This document shows, one piece after another, positions 43,728-52,394 of a stretch of DNA of 64,000 nucleotides (its first letter is position 1; each line of letters opens with the position of its first letter). This stretch comes from Rhizobium sophorae (lineage in GTDB: Bacteria > Pseudomonadota > Alphaproteobacteria > Rhizobiales > Rhizobiaceae). A program made the translations under genes and the position numbers. The notes beneath the pieces were generated by a model. It was not told the origin of the DNA and searched no databases. It saw nothing but the letters and a program-made list of their open reading frames with translations. The DNA lies in NCBI RefSeq assembly GCF_013087515.1, contig NZ_JABFCN010000014.1, positions 35,663-99,662 on the forward strand. The letters run 5' to 3'.

Positions 43728-44594
43728 ATGAGAAAGCAATCAGCAGACAGCAGCCAAGATTCAGTTCTCAATCGAACGAGTTCTTTGGAATGGATTAATG
43801 TCCTTGGTGTTCGCATTTCGGCAGTTAATCTCAAAAGTGCGACTGGATTTATTCAAAAAGCGATCGAAGACGGCAGGAAGGAATATGTTTGCGTTCGCGA
43901 CGCACACGGCGTCGTCCGATGTCAGGATGATCCCGAGCTCCGGTCGATACATAACCGGGCTTTCCTCGTAACTCCCGACGGCATGCCGTTGGTATGGGCA
44001 TTGAAGCGTGCTGGTCATGCCGAAAGCGACAGGGTCTATGGACCGGATCTCATGTTATCCGTTTTCGATTCCGGCTGCTCCAAGGGCTTGCGCCACTTCC
44101 TCTATGGCGCAACGGCCGAAACGCTCGAACAACTGCAAGCGCGCCTTCTCGCAAAATTTCCGCAAGCACGGATCGTCGGCTCCTATGCGCCACCTTTTCG
44201 CAAATTGTCGACGCGGGAGGAAACGGAGATTGCTGACCGGCTCAATCGATCAGGCGCCGATATCATCTGGGTCGGGCTGAGCAGTCCCAAGCAGGAACTC
44301 TGGATGGCTCGCATGCGCGATCGCCTGGAAGCATCGATGCTCATCGGTGTCGGAGCCGCATTCGATTTCCACGCGGGCCTCAAGCGGCAGGCTCCGAGGA
44401 TCATTCAAAGAAGCGGCTTCGAATGGGCGTTTCGTCTTTTATGCGAGCCACGACGGCTGTGGCGGCGCTATGCGCTCGTCGTGCCGACCTTCATCTCACT
44501 GACGGCATTCCAGAGACTGGGGCTTCGGAAGTTTCCGATCGAAGACGCGGTTTTTGGATCAAGCGCGCCAAAAGCAGCAGCTGTAAAGGTGTAG
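43728..44594 (+). CDS. WecG/TagA/CpsF-family glycosyltransferase (GT26)
   Basis: A 288-residue transferase with the family signatures FLVTPDGMPLVWALKRAG (about 79-96), LRHFLYGATAETLEQLQ (about 121-137), IIWVGLSSPKQELWMARMRD (about 179-198) and GVGAAFDFHAGLKRQAPR (about 207-224). It adds a hexosamine-type sugar to a lipid-linked intermediate at the membrane. The ATG at 43728 has a weak ribosome site; an overlapping 56-codon frame (43628-43798) may serve as a leader but is not asserted. First gene of the plus operon that continues to 49019. Confidence 0.9.
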   Translation: MRKQSADSSQDSVLNRTSSLEWINVLGVRISAVNLKSATGFIQKAIEDGRKEYVCVRDAHGVVRCQDDPELRSIHNRAFLVTPDGMPLVWALKRAGHAESDRVYGPDLMLSVFDSGCSKGLRHFLYGATAETLEQLQARLLAKFPQARIVGSYAPPFRKLSTREETEIADRLNRSGADIIWVGLSSPKQELWMARMRDRLEASMLIGVGAAFDFHAGLKRQAPRIIQRSGFEWAFRLLCEPRRLWRRYALVVPTFISLTAFQRLGLRKFPIEDAVFGSSAPKAAAVKV

Positions 44595-44599
44595 CCATC

Positions 44600-46093
44600 A
44601 TGTCCTTATTTGCGTCGACAGCAATGACACCGCGTCCGTCGAAGGCAGCCACATCAAATGATATGACGGCGCGGGCGATTGCGGCAGGTTCCGTGCCGCC
44701 CATAGCAGCTAAGACCGCCGATCCCTTTGACCGGGCAGGGCCGAATATGCCCGTCGCACTACGGCGTCGGCTTGCTCGGCTTGCAACCTCGTCCTTCCTA
44801 GTCGCCGGCGACATTGCGGGCTATTTGATTGCCTATTTTGTTCTCCTGTCCTTTTTCCCCAGTGGTTTGGAGGGCACGCTAGCGGAGCGTACGTTCACGA
44901 TCGCAGCACTCGCCGCGATCATTCTTTACGCATCGGCCGGCCTCTATCCCGGATATCGGTTGCATGACCACGAACATCTGCGGCGGCGCACCATAGCTGC
45001 CGTCAAGGTGGCTGTCCTGGCGGCGTTCGGAGCAATTATCCTGACGGAGGGGGAAGGACTGCTGCTTGCCGTCATTGGGTTCCTCGCTGTCGGGCTGATT
45101 GTTCAGTCATTTGTGCATTGGCTTGCACGGGGCCTGTGCTGGAAGCTTGGAGTCTGGGGGGAGCGCGCGGTTGTCATAGGGGCAGGCAACCTTACTCCCG
45201 CGCTCGTGGCCCATTTCAAGGACCACTGGCAGTATGGCATCAGGCCGGAGCCCTATTTCCCCGATAGTTTGGAGGCATTGCCCGATGGCGGGCCCTCCAT
45301 TGCCGTGGTTGCGGGCGACACGGGCTCGCTTATACCCGATTTGGCGGCGATGCGTCGGAAGTTCGCTGAAGTCATATTGCTGTCCGATACGCCGAGCTTC
45401 AAGGTAAGCGGATTGCGACCTGCGGATGTCGGCGGAGAGATCGGTATTCGCCTCGCCACTGGTGGGAATTCAGTGAACTCGGATCTGGTTCGCCGGATCC
45501 TCGATCTCGCAATCGCCATCCCTGCAATCATCGTGGTGGCGCCATTCATCGCGTTTGCCGCGGCCGCAATCTATGCCATTGATCCAGGCCCCGTCTTCTT
45601 CCGGCACACCAGGGAGGGGCGCTCCGGCAAGCCGGTGCACGTTCTGAAATTGAGGACGATGTATCAGGATGCAGAACAGCGCCTTGAAGCAGTGTTCCGA
45701 GACAGCCCTAACATGCGCGCCGAGTGGTTGAGCCACTTCAAGCTCAAGGAGGATCCGCGCGTCCTTCCGGTTATAGGGCATATGCTGCGCTCTTCGAGCA
45801 TCGATGAGCTCCCGCAATTGGTGAACATCATTGCGGGCGAGATGGCCATCGTCGGACCGCGTCCGTTTCCTGAATATCACCTCCTGGCTATGGACGGCGA
45901 ATTTCGAGACAAGCGCCGTTCCGTCACGCCGGGGCTCACGGGCCTTTGGCAAATATCCGAACGAAGCAATGCGGATATCGAGCTGCAGCAGCAACTCGAC
46001 GAGTTCTACATCGACAACCGGTCCCTGTGGTTCGACTGCCAAATTCTTCTCAGCACAATCCCTGCGCTCTTTAAGCGCAGGGGAGCCTACTGA
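44600..46093 (+). CDS. WbaP/ExoY-like initiating sugar-1-phosphate transferase
   Basis: A 497-residue polyprenyl-phosphate sugar phosphotransferase. N-terminal four to five membrane segments (about 55-200), a regulatory cytoplasmic stretch, then the C-terminal bacterial sugar transferase domain from about 295: GPVFFRHTREGRSGKPVHVL (about 330-349), LKLRTMYQDAEQRL, LRSSSIDELPQLVNIIAGEM and VGPRPFPEYHLL, with VTPGLTGLWQIS near the end. It transfers a sugar-1-phosphate (often galactose or glucose) to undecaprenyl phosphate and so starts each repeat unit. Start ATG 44600 after AAAGGTG, 6 bp behind the WecG stop. Confidence 0.93.
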   Translation: MSLFASTAMTPRPSKAATSNDMTARAIAAGSVPPIAAKTADPFDRAGPNMPVALRRRLARLATSSFLVAGDIAGYLIAYFVLLSFFPSGLEGTLAERTFTIAALAAIILYASAGLYPGYRLHDHEHLRRRTIAAVKVAVLAAFGAIILTEGEGLLLAVIGFLAVGLIVQSFVHWLARGLCWKLGVWGERAVVIGAGNLTPALVAHFKDHWQYGIRPEPYFPDSLEALPDGGPSIAVVAGDTGSLIPDLAAMRRKFAEVILLSDTPSFKVSGLRPADVGGEIGIRLATGGNSVNSDLVRRILDLAIAIPAIIVVAPFIAFAAAAIYAIDPGPVFFRHTREGRSGKPVHVLKLRTMYQDAEQRLEAVFRDSPNMRAEWLSHFKLKEDPRVLPVIGHMLRSSSIDELPQLVNIIAGEMAIVGPRPFPEYHLLAMDGEFRDKRRSVTPGLTGLWQISERSNADIELQQQLDEFYIDNRSLWFDCQILLSTIPALFKRRGAY

Positions 46094-46138
46094 CGATCCT
46101 CGCTTCCGCGAGGCAACCATCAACAACGGAGCATACTC

Positions 46139-47182
46139 ATGCACGGACAAAAGCGAGTTATGGTAACCGGCGGCACCGGATTTCTGGGATCATTCCTGTG
46201 TGAAAGGCTTTTGCGAGAGGGCAATGACGTTCTCTGCGTGGACAATTACTACACCGGTTCGCGCGACAATGTACTGCACCTTCTCGACGATCCCCGCTTT
46301 GAGATTCTTCGCCACGACATCACCTTCCCGCTTTATGTGGAGGTCGACGAGATCTACAACCTCGCCTGCCCGGCATCTCCGGTTCACTATCAATTCGATC
46401 CCGTGCAGACCGTGAAGACCAATGTGCACGGGGCCATCAATATGCTCGGTCTGGCCAAACGCACCAAGGCGAAGATCTTCCAGGCATCCACGAGCGAAGT
46501 TTATGGCGATCCGGCAGTCCACCCGCAGCCGGAGGAGTATCGGGGCAGTGTCAATCCCATAGGCCCGCGGGCATGCTATGATGAAGGCAAGCGGTGTGCC
46601 GAAACATTGTTCTTCGACTATCATCGTCAGTATGGCGTGGAAATCCGGGTGGCGCGGATCTTCAACACATATGGGCCACGCATGCAGACAAATGACGGCC
46701 GCGTCGTCTCCAATTTCATCGTTCAGGCGCTTCGAAACGAGCCGATCACCATCTTCGGCAACGGCACGCAAACGCGCTCGTTCTGCTATGTGGACGACCT
46801 GATCGACGGTTTTATCCGTTTGATGGGGGCGCCCGCTGGGGTTACAGGCCCCATTAATCTCGGCAACCCCGGAGAGTTCCAGGTCCGTGAATTGGCAGAA
46901 ATGGTAGTCGAAATGACCGGATCGAAGTCCGGCATCGTCTTCAAGGATCTGCCAATTGACGATCCGACACAGCGCAAGCCGGATATCAGCCGCGCAACGC
47001 AACAACTGGGCTGGCAGCCGAAGGTGAACCTTCGTGAGGGGCTTGAGAGGACGATCGCTTATTTCGAGTGGAAGCTTTCCGGCGGCGTAAGGAACAGGCT
47101 TAGCGCCAAGTCCTCGCAAGAGGCTTATCCGCATCTGGCGTCTGCGAACGTCGAACTCGCTGCTCCTGAAGCCATTCGATAG
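46139..47182 (+). CDS. uxs: UDP-glucuronate decarboxylase (UDP-xylose synthase)
   Basis: A 347-residue extended [21 protein letters not shown] (about 11-28), [19 protein letters not shown] (about 78-96, the SPVHYQ stretch is specific to UDP-xylose synthases), STSEVYGDP, and [20 protein letters not shown] (catalytic YxxxK, about 145-164) are present. It oxidises and decarboxylates UDP-glucuronate to UDP-xylose, implying xylose (or a derived sugar) in the polysaccharide. A 44-bp gap separates it from the previous gene. Confidence 0.93.
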   Translation: MHGQKRVMVTGGTGFLGSFLCERLLREGNDVLCVDNYYTGSRDNVLHLLDDPRFEILRHDITFPLYVEVDEIYNLACPASPVHYQFDPVQTVKTNVHGAINMLGLAKRTKAKIFQASTSEVYGDPAVHPQPEEYRGSVNPIGPRACYDEGKRCAETLFFDYHRQYGVEIRVARIFNTYGPRMQTNDGRVVSNFIVQALRNEPITIFGNGTQTRSFCYVDDLIDGFIRLMGAPAGVTGPINLGNPGEFQVRELAEMVVEMTGSKSGIVFKDLPIDDPTQRKPDISRATQQLGWQPKVNLREGLERTIAYFEWKLSGGVRNRLSAKSSQEAYPHLASANVELAAPEAIR

Positions 47183-47186
47183 GGAC

Positions 47187-49019
47187 ATGAATAGCAACGT
47201 TGATCATCGAAAACCACGGCTCGTTTTTTTTCAATGGGACCATCAGCCCAATGCGAACGCGGCCAGTTACCTGCTGCTGCACATGCAGCAGCAGGTCAAA
47301 TGCCTCGCAACACATTTCGATGTCGTCGTCATTAACCGCGACTGCGATTATGCAGAGATATGCGACAGGTACGAGCCGGATCTGACCCTGTTTGAAAGCG
47401 GTTATCGGTCGCATGGCTCACGTCGAATAAAAATCACCAACACCAATACCCATATCGCCGTTCCGAAGCTTGGCCTGCATAACGCCGACGCATGGTGTGA
47501 TCGACGCGCGGGCTTCCTTTCCGATATGGAGCAGTGGGGCATCGAGACGTATTTCGCGATCGCAACGATGACTCCGGAATATATGCCAGCGGTGAAGGAG
47601 AATCTGTTCGTCTGGCCAAATTTCATCGATCCCGAAGTCTACCACGACTATGGCCAGCAAAAGGTCATCCCGGCCATGCTCACAGGTCAAGCTTATGGCC
47701 TTTATCCCTGGCGACAGACGGTCTTTCCGATGATCCGCGACCGTTACCCCTGCCTGGTCTCGCCGCAACACGCCTATGAGAGCAAGCTGGCTTCCCAGCT
47801 CCTGTCTGGAGAGGCTTATGCACGCGCACTCAACGCGAGCCTCGTCGTCCCCACATGCGGCACCATGGGCGGGGAGGTCGTTCGCAAGCACTTTGAGATT
47901 CCCGGGGCAAAGGCCTGTCTCGTGACCGAACGCACGGCAGCAGTGGAAGCAGCCGGCTTTGTCGACATGGAGAACTGTGTCTTTGTTGACGGCCACAACG
48001 TGGTCGAGCGACTAGATTACCTTTTTGCCCATCCCGACGAAATACAGCGTATCACGACAGCCGGTTACAGTTTGATCCATTCGCGTCATACACTGAACCA
48101 CAGGCCGCAAATATATCGATGGTTCATGCTAAGCAAGGGCCTGCAGTTCGGCGAAAAGATCATCCAGTCCGGCCCCTTCGGCGATCTTACAAAGGTCAAA
48201 CGTATCTCCAAGCAAGAGAGCGTCCATATCGTGGGGGAAGCGAGCGATCGCGTTTTGCTGAAGCAGGGTGACTTGCTTCTCGAGCAGGGCAGGGTGGAGG
48301 ACGCCAAGCAACGCTACGCACGCTGCCTGGATTATGTATCCTACCTGCCCGAAGCCAAATTCCGCCTTGCCATCTGTGCATTGCAGGAGGGTGACGCCGA
48401 TCGCGCCTATGGCCTTCTGGTGGACCTGGTCAAGGTGACCATGACCGAATATGGGGCAATCGACCCGGATCCGGTCGAGTGGGCGTACTTCCTTCTCTCT
48501 TTGATCTGCAGGGGCCAGTTCGAGCGGGCGCGGAGGCTGCAAGATTTCTATCCATCGCTATCCCACGACGAATTCAGGCGCGCGCGCCTCGTCATTGCGC
48601 AACTCGGTCGCTCAGGCGATGGGGTCGTCTCGGGACGGTATGGCAGGGATCGAAAGAGTATTCACCAGATCCCCGATCGGAGCGATTCCGAGTGGCTTGC
48701 ATGGTTCTCCGACATCCTTGAGCGCTGTCAGCAGCCAGATCTTGCTAATGTTCTTCGTCACGCTCCCGTTGGCGGAAGCGGGGCTGTAGCGTCTCTACAC
48801 TTCAAACGTGATGCTGGCTGGCGCCTGCGACTATATTCAGGCGTCGATGGCCTCATGATCAAACTGCGCCTGAATGGCCTGAGGCCGAATGTACCGCCTC
48901 TGCCGGAGTTCCGATATCTCTGGCATCTTGCGCGGGGGCTGGTCCCTCATTCGCAGAGAGGCCCGTTGCGCAGGATTCGAATGGCGCTTTCCAGGCCTCC
49001 TGCGGGCACCGGCAATTAA
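47187..49019 (+). CDS. Large glycosyltransferase-like protein with TPR-type C-terminal region
   Basis: A 610-residue protein. The N-terminal half (about 10-310) has a GT-B-like layout with YEPDLTLFESGYRSHGSRRI, CGTMGGEVVRKHFEIPGAKAC (about 232-252) and VDGHNVVERLDYLFAHPDEI (about 271-290), as in CgeB-like/GT4-related proteins. About 340-480 is helical and TPR-like (DLLLEQGRVEDAKQRYARCL, AKFRLAICALQEGDADRAYG). It starts 4 bp after the UXS stop. Its sugar is unknown; the helical part may bind the assembly complex. A MITE-like element begins directly after its stop. Confidence 0.75.
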   Translation: MNSNVDHRKPRLVFFQWDHQPNANAASYLLLHMQQQVKCLATHFDVVVINRDCDYAEICDRYEPDLTLFESGYRSHGSRRIKITNTNTHIAVPKLGLHNADAWCDRRAGFLSDMEQWGIETYFAIATMTPEYMPAVKENLFVWPNFIDPEVYHDYGQQKVIPAMLTGQAYGLYPWRQTVFPMIRDRYPCLVSPQHAYESKLASQLLSGEAYARALNASLVVPTCGTMGGEVVRKHFEIPGAKACLVTERTAAVEAAGFVDMENCVFVDGHNVVERLDYLFAHPDEIQRITTAGYSLIHSRHTLNHRPQIYRWFMLSKGLQFGEKIIQSGPFGDLTKVKRISKQESVHIVGEASDRVLLKQGDLLLEQGRVEDAKQRYARCLDYVSYLPEAKFRLAICALQEGDADRAYGLLVDLVKVTMTEYGAIDPDPVEWAYFLLSLICRGQFERARRLQDFYPSLSHDEFRRARLVIAQLGRSGDGVVSGRYGRDRKSIHQIPDRSDSEWLAWFSDILERCQQPDLANVLRHAPVGGSGAVASLHFKRDAGWRLRLYSGVDGLMIKLRLNGLRPNVPPLPEFRYLWHLARGLVPHSQRGPLRRIRMALSRPPAGTGN

Positions 49020-49313
49020 AGCCTTTCCGGGTTAGATTGAAGCATTCTGTTGGCTCAAACGGAGTCGGATGGTCGACCGGCCCGTTTCAGCCAACCTTCC
49101 CGCAGATTTGCCTGGCAAATCTGCAAGACTTAGAATCGCCGGACGCACCTATTGCTTCGCATGGCGAAGCAGTGCGGCCGGTGGGCCGGGCATCTTTCCG
49201 CCAGGGCAAAGGCGAACGGCTCGGACGTACCTTGGGGTATGCCCGTCGCCAATCGCCTTTGCCCTGACGAAAACCTGCTCCGGTAGAATGCTTCAATCTA
49301 ACCCGAAAAGGCT
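49020..49313. mobile_element. MITE-like element with 29-bp terminal inverted repeats
   Basis: Arms 49020-49048 and 49285-49313 match in 28 of 29 positions as inverted repeats. Inside lie nested structures: a perfect 23-bp palindrome at 49102-49124 (11-bp arms), an 8-bp stem at 49153-49171 with ATG loop, and a perfect 14-bp stem 49202-49215 with 49253-49266. No coding capacity. It starts at the first base after the upstream stop codon and lies between convergent genes. Confidence 0.7.
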
Positions 49314-49343
49314 CTCTAGCTGTGGAGAAATCGCACGTCCAGG

Positions 49344-49462
49344 CAGCCTCACCTGGAGAGGCGCGCATGACTACGCCCCAGGTGAGGCTGAAGGTGCTCC
49401 AACTGAGGCGTTCTGGCATCAAATCGCGGACTCGGTGGCGTATTTGCGGCGCAGCCACCGAG
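49344..49462. terminator. Pair of strong hairpins between convergent genes
   Basis: A perfect 13-bp stem (49344-49356 with 49378-49390) and a perfect 9-bp stem (49431-49439 with 49454-49462) follow the MITE-like element, before the stop of the convergent LuxR-type gene. They probably end transcription from one or both sides, or belong to the same repetitive family. Confidence 0.55.
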
Positions 49463-49520
49463 GATGTTTAGAGCGAGAACGCGCTCGTGATGCGACGCAA
49501 GATCTGATCGGTCGACCGCA

Positions 49521-50300
49521 TCAGCACAGGCTGTTTGCTGCAGAGCCGCTCGAAAGAAAAAGATCGTTGAGCTTGAACACAACTTCCGTCCTGTTCGTTG
49601 CTTTGACCTTTTTCATAATATTGCGAACATGCACCTTTACAGTACTTTCTCGCAGATTAAGCTCATAGGCGATAATTTTATTCGCCTTTCCGCGTCGGAG
49701 CGCCTCCACGACTTCGACCTGACGATCCGTGAATATGCCGGCTAGCGGGCGTGCGGTCGAAGTGCTCGAGTCCAGCAAGTGACGCATGGCGAACAGGGCG
49801 CTTGCAGGCACAAAAATTCCCCCCGCCACTGACAGCGCGATCAACTCCATACAGACACTGACGCTGACTGAGGCGGGTATGAACCCTTTGGCTCCGTACT
49901 CAAGCGCCCTAACGATTTGACCGAAATCGTCGCTATCAGCCAATACGATGAGGGGCGTTGATACGAATTCCGATGAAAGTTTCCGGATTTGCTCCGAAAC
50001 GGCCGGTTCATCTATCTTTTTGCCGCCGACGTTCAAGAGGATTGCCGAAAGCGGAGGATATTCATCGCGCTTCTGCTTCCACTCCTCAATTGTTCCAAAT
50101 GCCAGAATCTGCAAGTCCGCTTTTTGGGCAGCCATGCATTGCGCCAGGCATTGACGATCGAGCTCACGATTATCGAGAATCACAAGCGAATGCGTGTGTC
50201 CTCCCGGGACGGCAGGTGGGTTCGAATTATTTTCCATCCTGAGCGGAAAAGCTACGTTCTCCTGCCTGAGGTCCAAATTCGGTATAAGTGCTGAATTCAC
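49521..50300 (-). CDS. LuxR/NarL-type regulator with degenerate receiver domain
   Basis: A 259-residue protein. The N-terminal receiver-like domain (about 35-155) contains LVILDNRELDRQCLAQCMAA; where response regulators have the phosphorylated Asp the strand reads AILLNVGG (Asn), and the conserved Lys after the GAKGF stretch is missing, so phosphorylation is unlikely. The C-terminal LuxR/GerE domain has FTDRQVEVVEALRRGKANKI, IAYELNLRESTVKVHVRNIM and KKVKATNRTEVV. I take the GTG at 50300 as start because GGGGAGGG sits 8 bases upstream; a TTG at 50360 gives 20 additional residues. It probably controls polysaccharide genes. Confidence 0.85.
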   Translation of the reverse strand: MNSALIPNLDLRQENVAFPLRMENNSNPPAVPGGHTHSLVILDNRELDRQCLAQCMAAQKADLQILAFGTIEEWKQKRDEYPPLSAILLNVGGKKIDEPAVSEQIRKLSSEFVSTPLIVLADSDDFGQIVRALEYGAKGFIPASVSVSVCMELIALSVAGGIFVPASALFAMRHLLDSSTSTARPLAGIFTDRQVEVVEALRRGKANKIIAYELNLRESTVKVHVRNIMKKVKATNRTEVVFKLNDLFLSSGSAANSLC

Positions 50301-50348
50301 AGCTTCACCCTCCCCTAACACGTTACGCTCAACTACGCCCCGAGTACC

Positions 50349-50384
50349 AACCCCTCTCAATACGGGGGTTTAGGAAACTCTAAA
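50349..50384. promoter_or_regulatory. Two palindromes upstream of the LuxR-type gene
   Basis: AACCCC-N10-GGGGTT (50349-50370) and TTTAG-N6-CTAAA (50369-50384), 50-85 bp before the GTG start. A bulged relative of the second (TTTAGGT...ACCTTAAA) lies at 50681-50700, before the divergent acyltransferase operon. Candidate autoregulatory or regulator-binding sites. Confidence 0.4.
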
Positions 50385-50853
50385 GTAGGAATCGAATACC
50401 ACAGTTCGCGGAACGTTACAGTAGCTAATATAGGCTAAGTAGCGCACAACTTCCATCATAAGTCGGAAATAGAAAGATAAATCTGAAGTAGTCTTGAGTG
50501 TTACTAGATAGTTTGCAGGATAAACTTCATCGTTACACCGTAGTCTGCGACAGGCCACTAAATGCATGGAAACAATCGCAGTCTACAGCGTAGGACCGGC
50601 AACGGATGCGGCAGGTGAGCCCGCCACCAACGTTGATCGCTGTATGATTAAGGGCGTAAGTCGTCATAGGTAGATACGCCTTTAGGTGAATAACCTTAAA
50701 CGTTTTGTTTCTTTACTCAGATGCAGAAAACAATTCTCTTTGGACTGTAGAAAAATATTAGTCCTGTCGGTGTGAAACCTCGGGTGCAATCAAGCGATTG
50801 TTTGTTTCAACTGAAAAGTCTGGACCTGTTCAAGAGTAGGGGGTTTTGCAGGG
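50385..50853. other. Divergent intergenic region
   Basis: About 470 bp of rather AT-rich sequence between the LuxR-type gene and the acyltransferase operon. Apart from the bulged palindrome at 50681-50700 I see no gene or clear promoter hexamers. Confidence 0.4.
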
Positions 50854-51360
50854 ATGATTGCATCAAACGTCAAGCTGGATGACGGCACCATTATCCACCA
50901 TCCGGACCTTGTGAATCTTTACGGCTGCACGATCGGCGCGGGAACGCGTATTGGCACCTTCGTCGAGATTCAGAAAAACGTCCTGGTCGGAAAAAGCTGC
51001 AAGATCTCAAGCCATTCCTTCCTCTGCGAGGGCGTCACGCTGGAAGACGGCGTTTTCATAGGCCACGGGGTCATGTTTACGAACGACATATACCCGCGCG
51101 CCGTCAATCCGGATAGCAGCCTTCAGACGGAGGCCGACTGGATTGTCGTCCCGACCCTGGTCAAGCGCCATGCGTCGATCGGCAGCAACGCCACCATTCT
51201 GCCTGGCGTGACCATCGGAGAGGCTGCCCAGGTCGGCGCCGGAGCGGTTGTAACAAAGGATGTGCCCGATGGCGCCATTGTCGCTGGCGTTCCGGCCAGG
51301 GTGATCGGTCGCGTCAATGACGGGCCAGTCGACATGTATGCGTTGGGAGGAATGAAATGA
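50854..51360 (+). CDS. Hexapeptide-repeat N-acyltransferase (WbpD/FdtC-like)
   Basis: A 168-residue left-handed beta-helix acyltransferase. Hexapeptide turns run from about 20 to 145 (YGCTIGAGTRIGTFVEI, VKRHASIGSNATILPGVTIG, AAQVGAGAVVTKDVPDGAIV, VAGVPARVIG). The loop CEGVTLEDGVFIGHGVMF bears the catalytic His. Likely acylates an amino group on a nucleotide-activated sugar made by the aminotransferase two genes downstream. First gene of the operon to 56385; overlaps the next start by ATGA. Confidence 0.9.
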   Translation: MIASNVKLDDGTIIHHPDLVNLYGCTIGAGTRIGTFVEIQKNVLVGKSCKISSHSFLCEGVTLEDGVFIGHGVMFTNDIYPRAVNPDSSLQTEADWIVVPTLVKRHASIGSNATILPGVTIGEAAQVGAGAVVTKDVPDGAIVAGVPARVIGRVNDGPVDMYALGGMK

Positions 51361-52394
51361 TCGGCATTGCTGTTGTCGGGTACGGGTATTGGGGTCCGAA
51401 TCTGGTTCGCAACATCTCGGAGGCGGCCGGAGCTCAGCTCATTTCTGTCTGTGATCTCAATGTCGAACGGTTGGCGGCTGTTAAAAGCCGGTATCCCGCA
51501 GTGACGATCACCGATGATTTCGAGGAAGTCCTGCGCGATCCAAGAGTGGATGCCATCGCTATCGCGACGCCGGTCTTCACCCATTTCAAGCTCGCAATGC
51601 AGGCTATGATGGCTGGAAAGCATGTCTTCGTCGAAAAGCCGATGGCATCGACGACGGAGGAAGCCTCGCGGATGGTCGAAGAGGCCACACGCCGACGCCT
51701 GGTGCTGGCGGTAGATCATACCTTCGTCCACACCGGCGCCGTCCGCAAGATGCGCGAACTGGTCGAAAGCGGCTTAGGTGACATGTATTACTATGACTCG
51801 GTTCGGGTCAATCTGGGGCTCTTCCAGCACGATGTCAGCGTCATCTGGGACCTCGCGGTGCATGATCTCTCCATCCTGGACCATGTCGTGCAGGAAAGGC
51901 CGGTGGCTGTTTCAGCGACCGGCATGAGCCATGTACTCGGCGAGCCGGAAAACATCGCCTATCTGACGCTCTTCTTCGAAAGCAAGCTCATCGCACATAT
52001 CCACGTCAATTGGCTGGCTCCCGTCAAGGTGCGCCGCACGCTGATCGGCGGCAGCAACAAGATGGTCGTCTACGACGATCTGGAGCCCAGCGAAAAAATC
52101 AAGGTCTACGACAAGGGCATTACGCTAAACCCCAATTCTCAGGCCTATGGCGAGAAGGTGCATCAGATGATGGTCGGCTACCGCAGCGGCGACATGTGGG
52201 CGCCCAAGCTCGATATGACCGAAGCATTGAAGCGCGAACTGGATCAATTCGTCGAGTGCATCGAGCAGAATTCGCGACCCATTACGGACGGCCATGCCGG
52301 CCTGCGTGTCGTTCGCATCCTTGAAGCAGCAAGCCGGTCGCTCGCCCAGCGCGGTCGCATCGTCGAGCTCGAAGAGGCGAGGCGCATCGCATGA
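51357..52394 (+). CDS. Gfo/Idh/MocA-family oxidoreductase
   Basis: A 345-residue NAD(P)-dependent oxidoreductase: IAVVGYGYWGPNLVRNI (about 3-19), CDLNVERLAAV, AIATPVFTHFKLA (about 62-74) and AGKHVFVEKPMASTTEEA (about 82-99) with the EKP motif. In nucleotide-sugar pathways such enzymes (WbpB-like) oxidise C3 of a UDP-N-acetyl-hexosaminuronate before transamination. The pattern acyltransferase-oxidoreductase-aminotransferase is the known WbpB/D/E set. The dehydrogenase that would make the uronate is not in this operon. Confidence 0.9.
   Translation: MIGIAVVGYGYWGPNLVRNISEAAGAQLISVCDLNVERLAAVKSRYPAVTITDDFEEVLRDPRVDAIAIATPVFTHFKLAMQAMMAGKHVFVEKPMASTTEEASRMVEEATRRRLVLAVDHTFVHTGAVRKMRELVESGLGDMYYYDSVRVNLGLFQHDVSVIWDLAVHDLSILDHVVQERPVAVSATGMSHVLGEPENIAYLTLFFESKLIAHIHVNWLAPVKVRRTLIGGSNKMVVYDDLEPSEKIKVYDKGITLNPNSQAYGEKVHQMMVGYRSGDMWAPKLDMTEALKRELDQFVECIEQNSRPITDGHAGLRVVRILEAASRSLAQRGRIVELEEARRIA

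Noticed and set aside
43628..43798. 56-codon frame overlapping the WecG-like start
   Set aside because: Possible leader peptide, but no ribosome site and no supporting motif.
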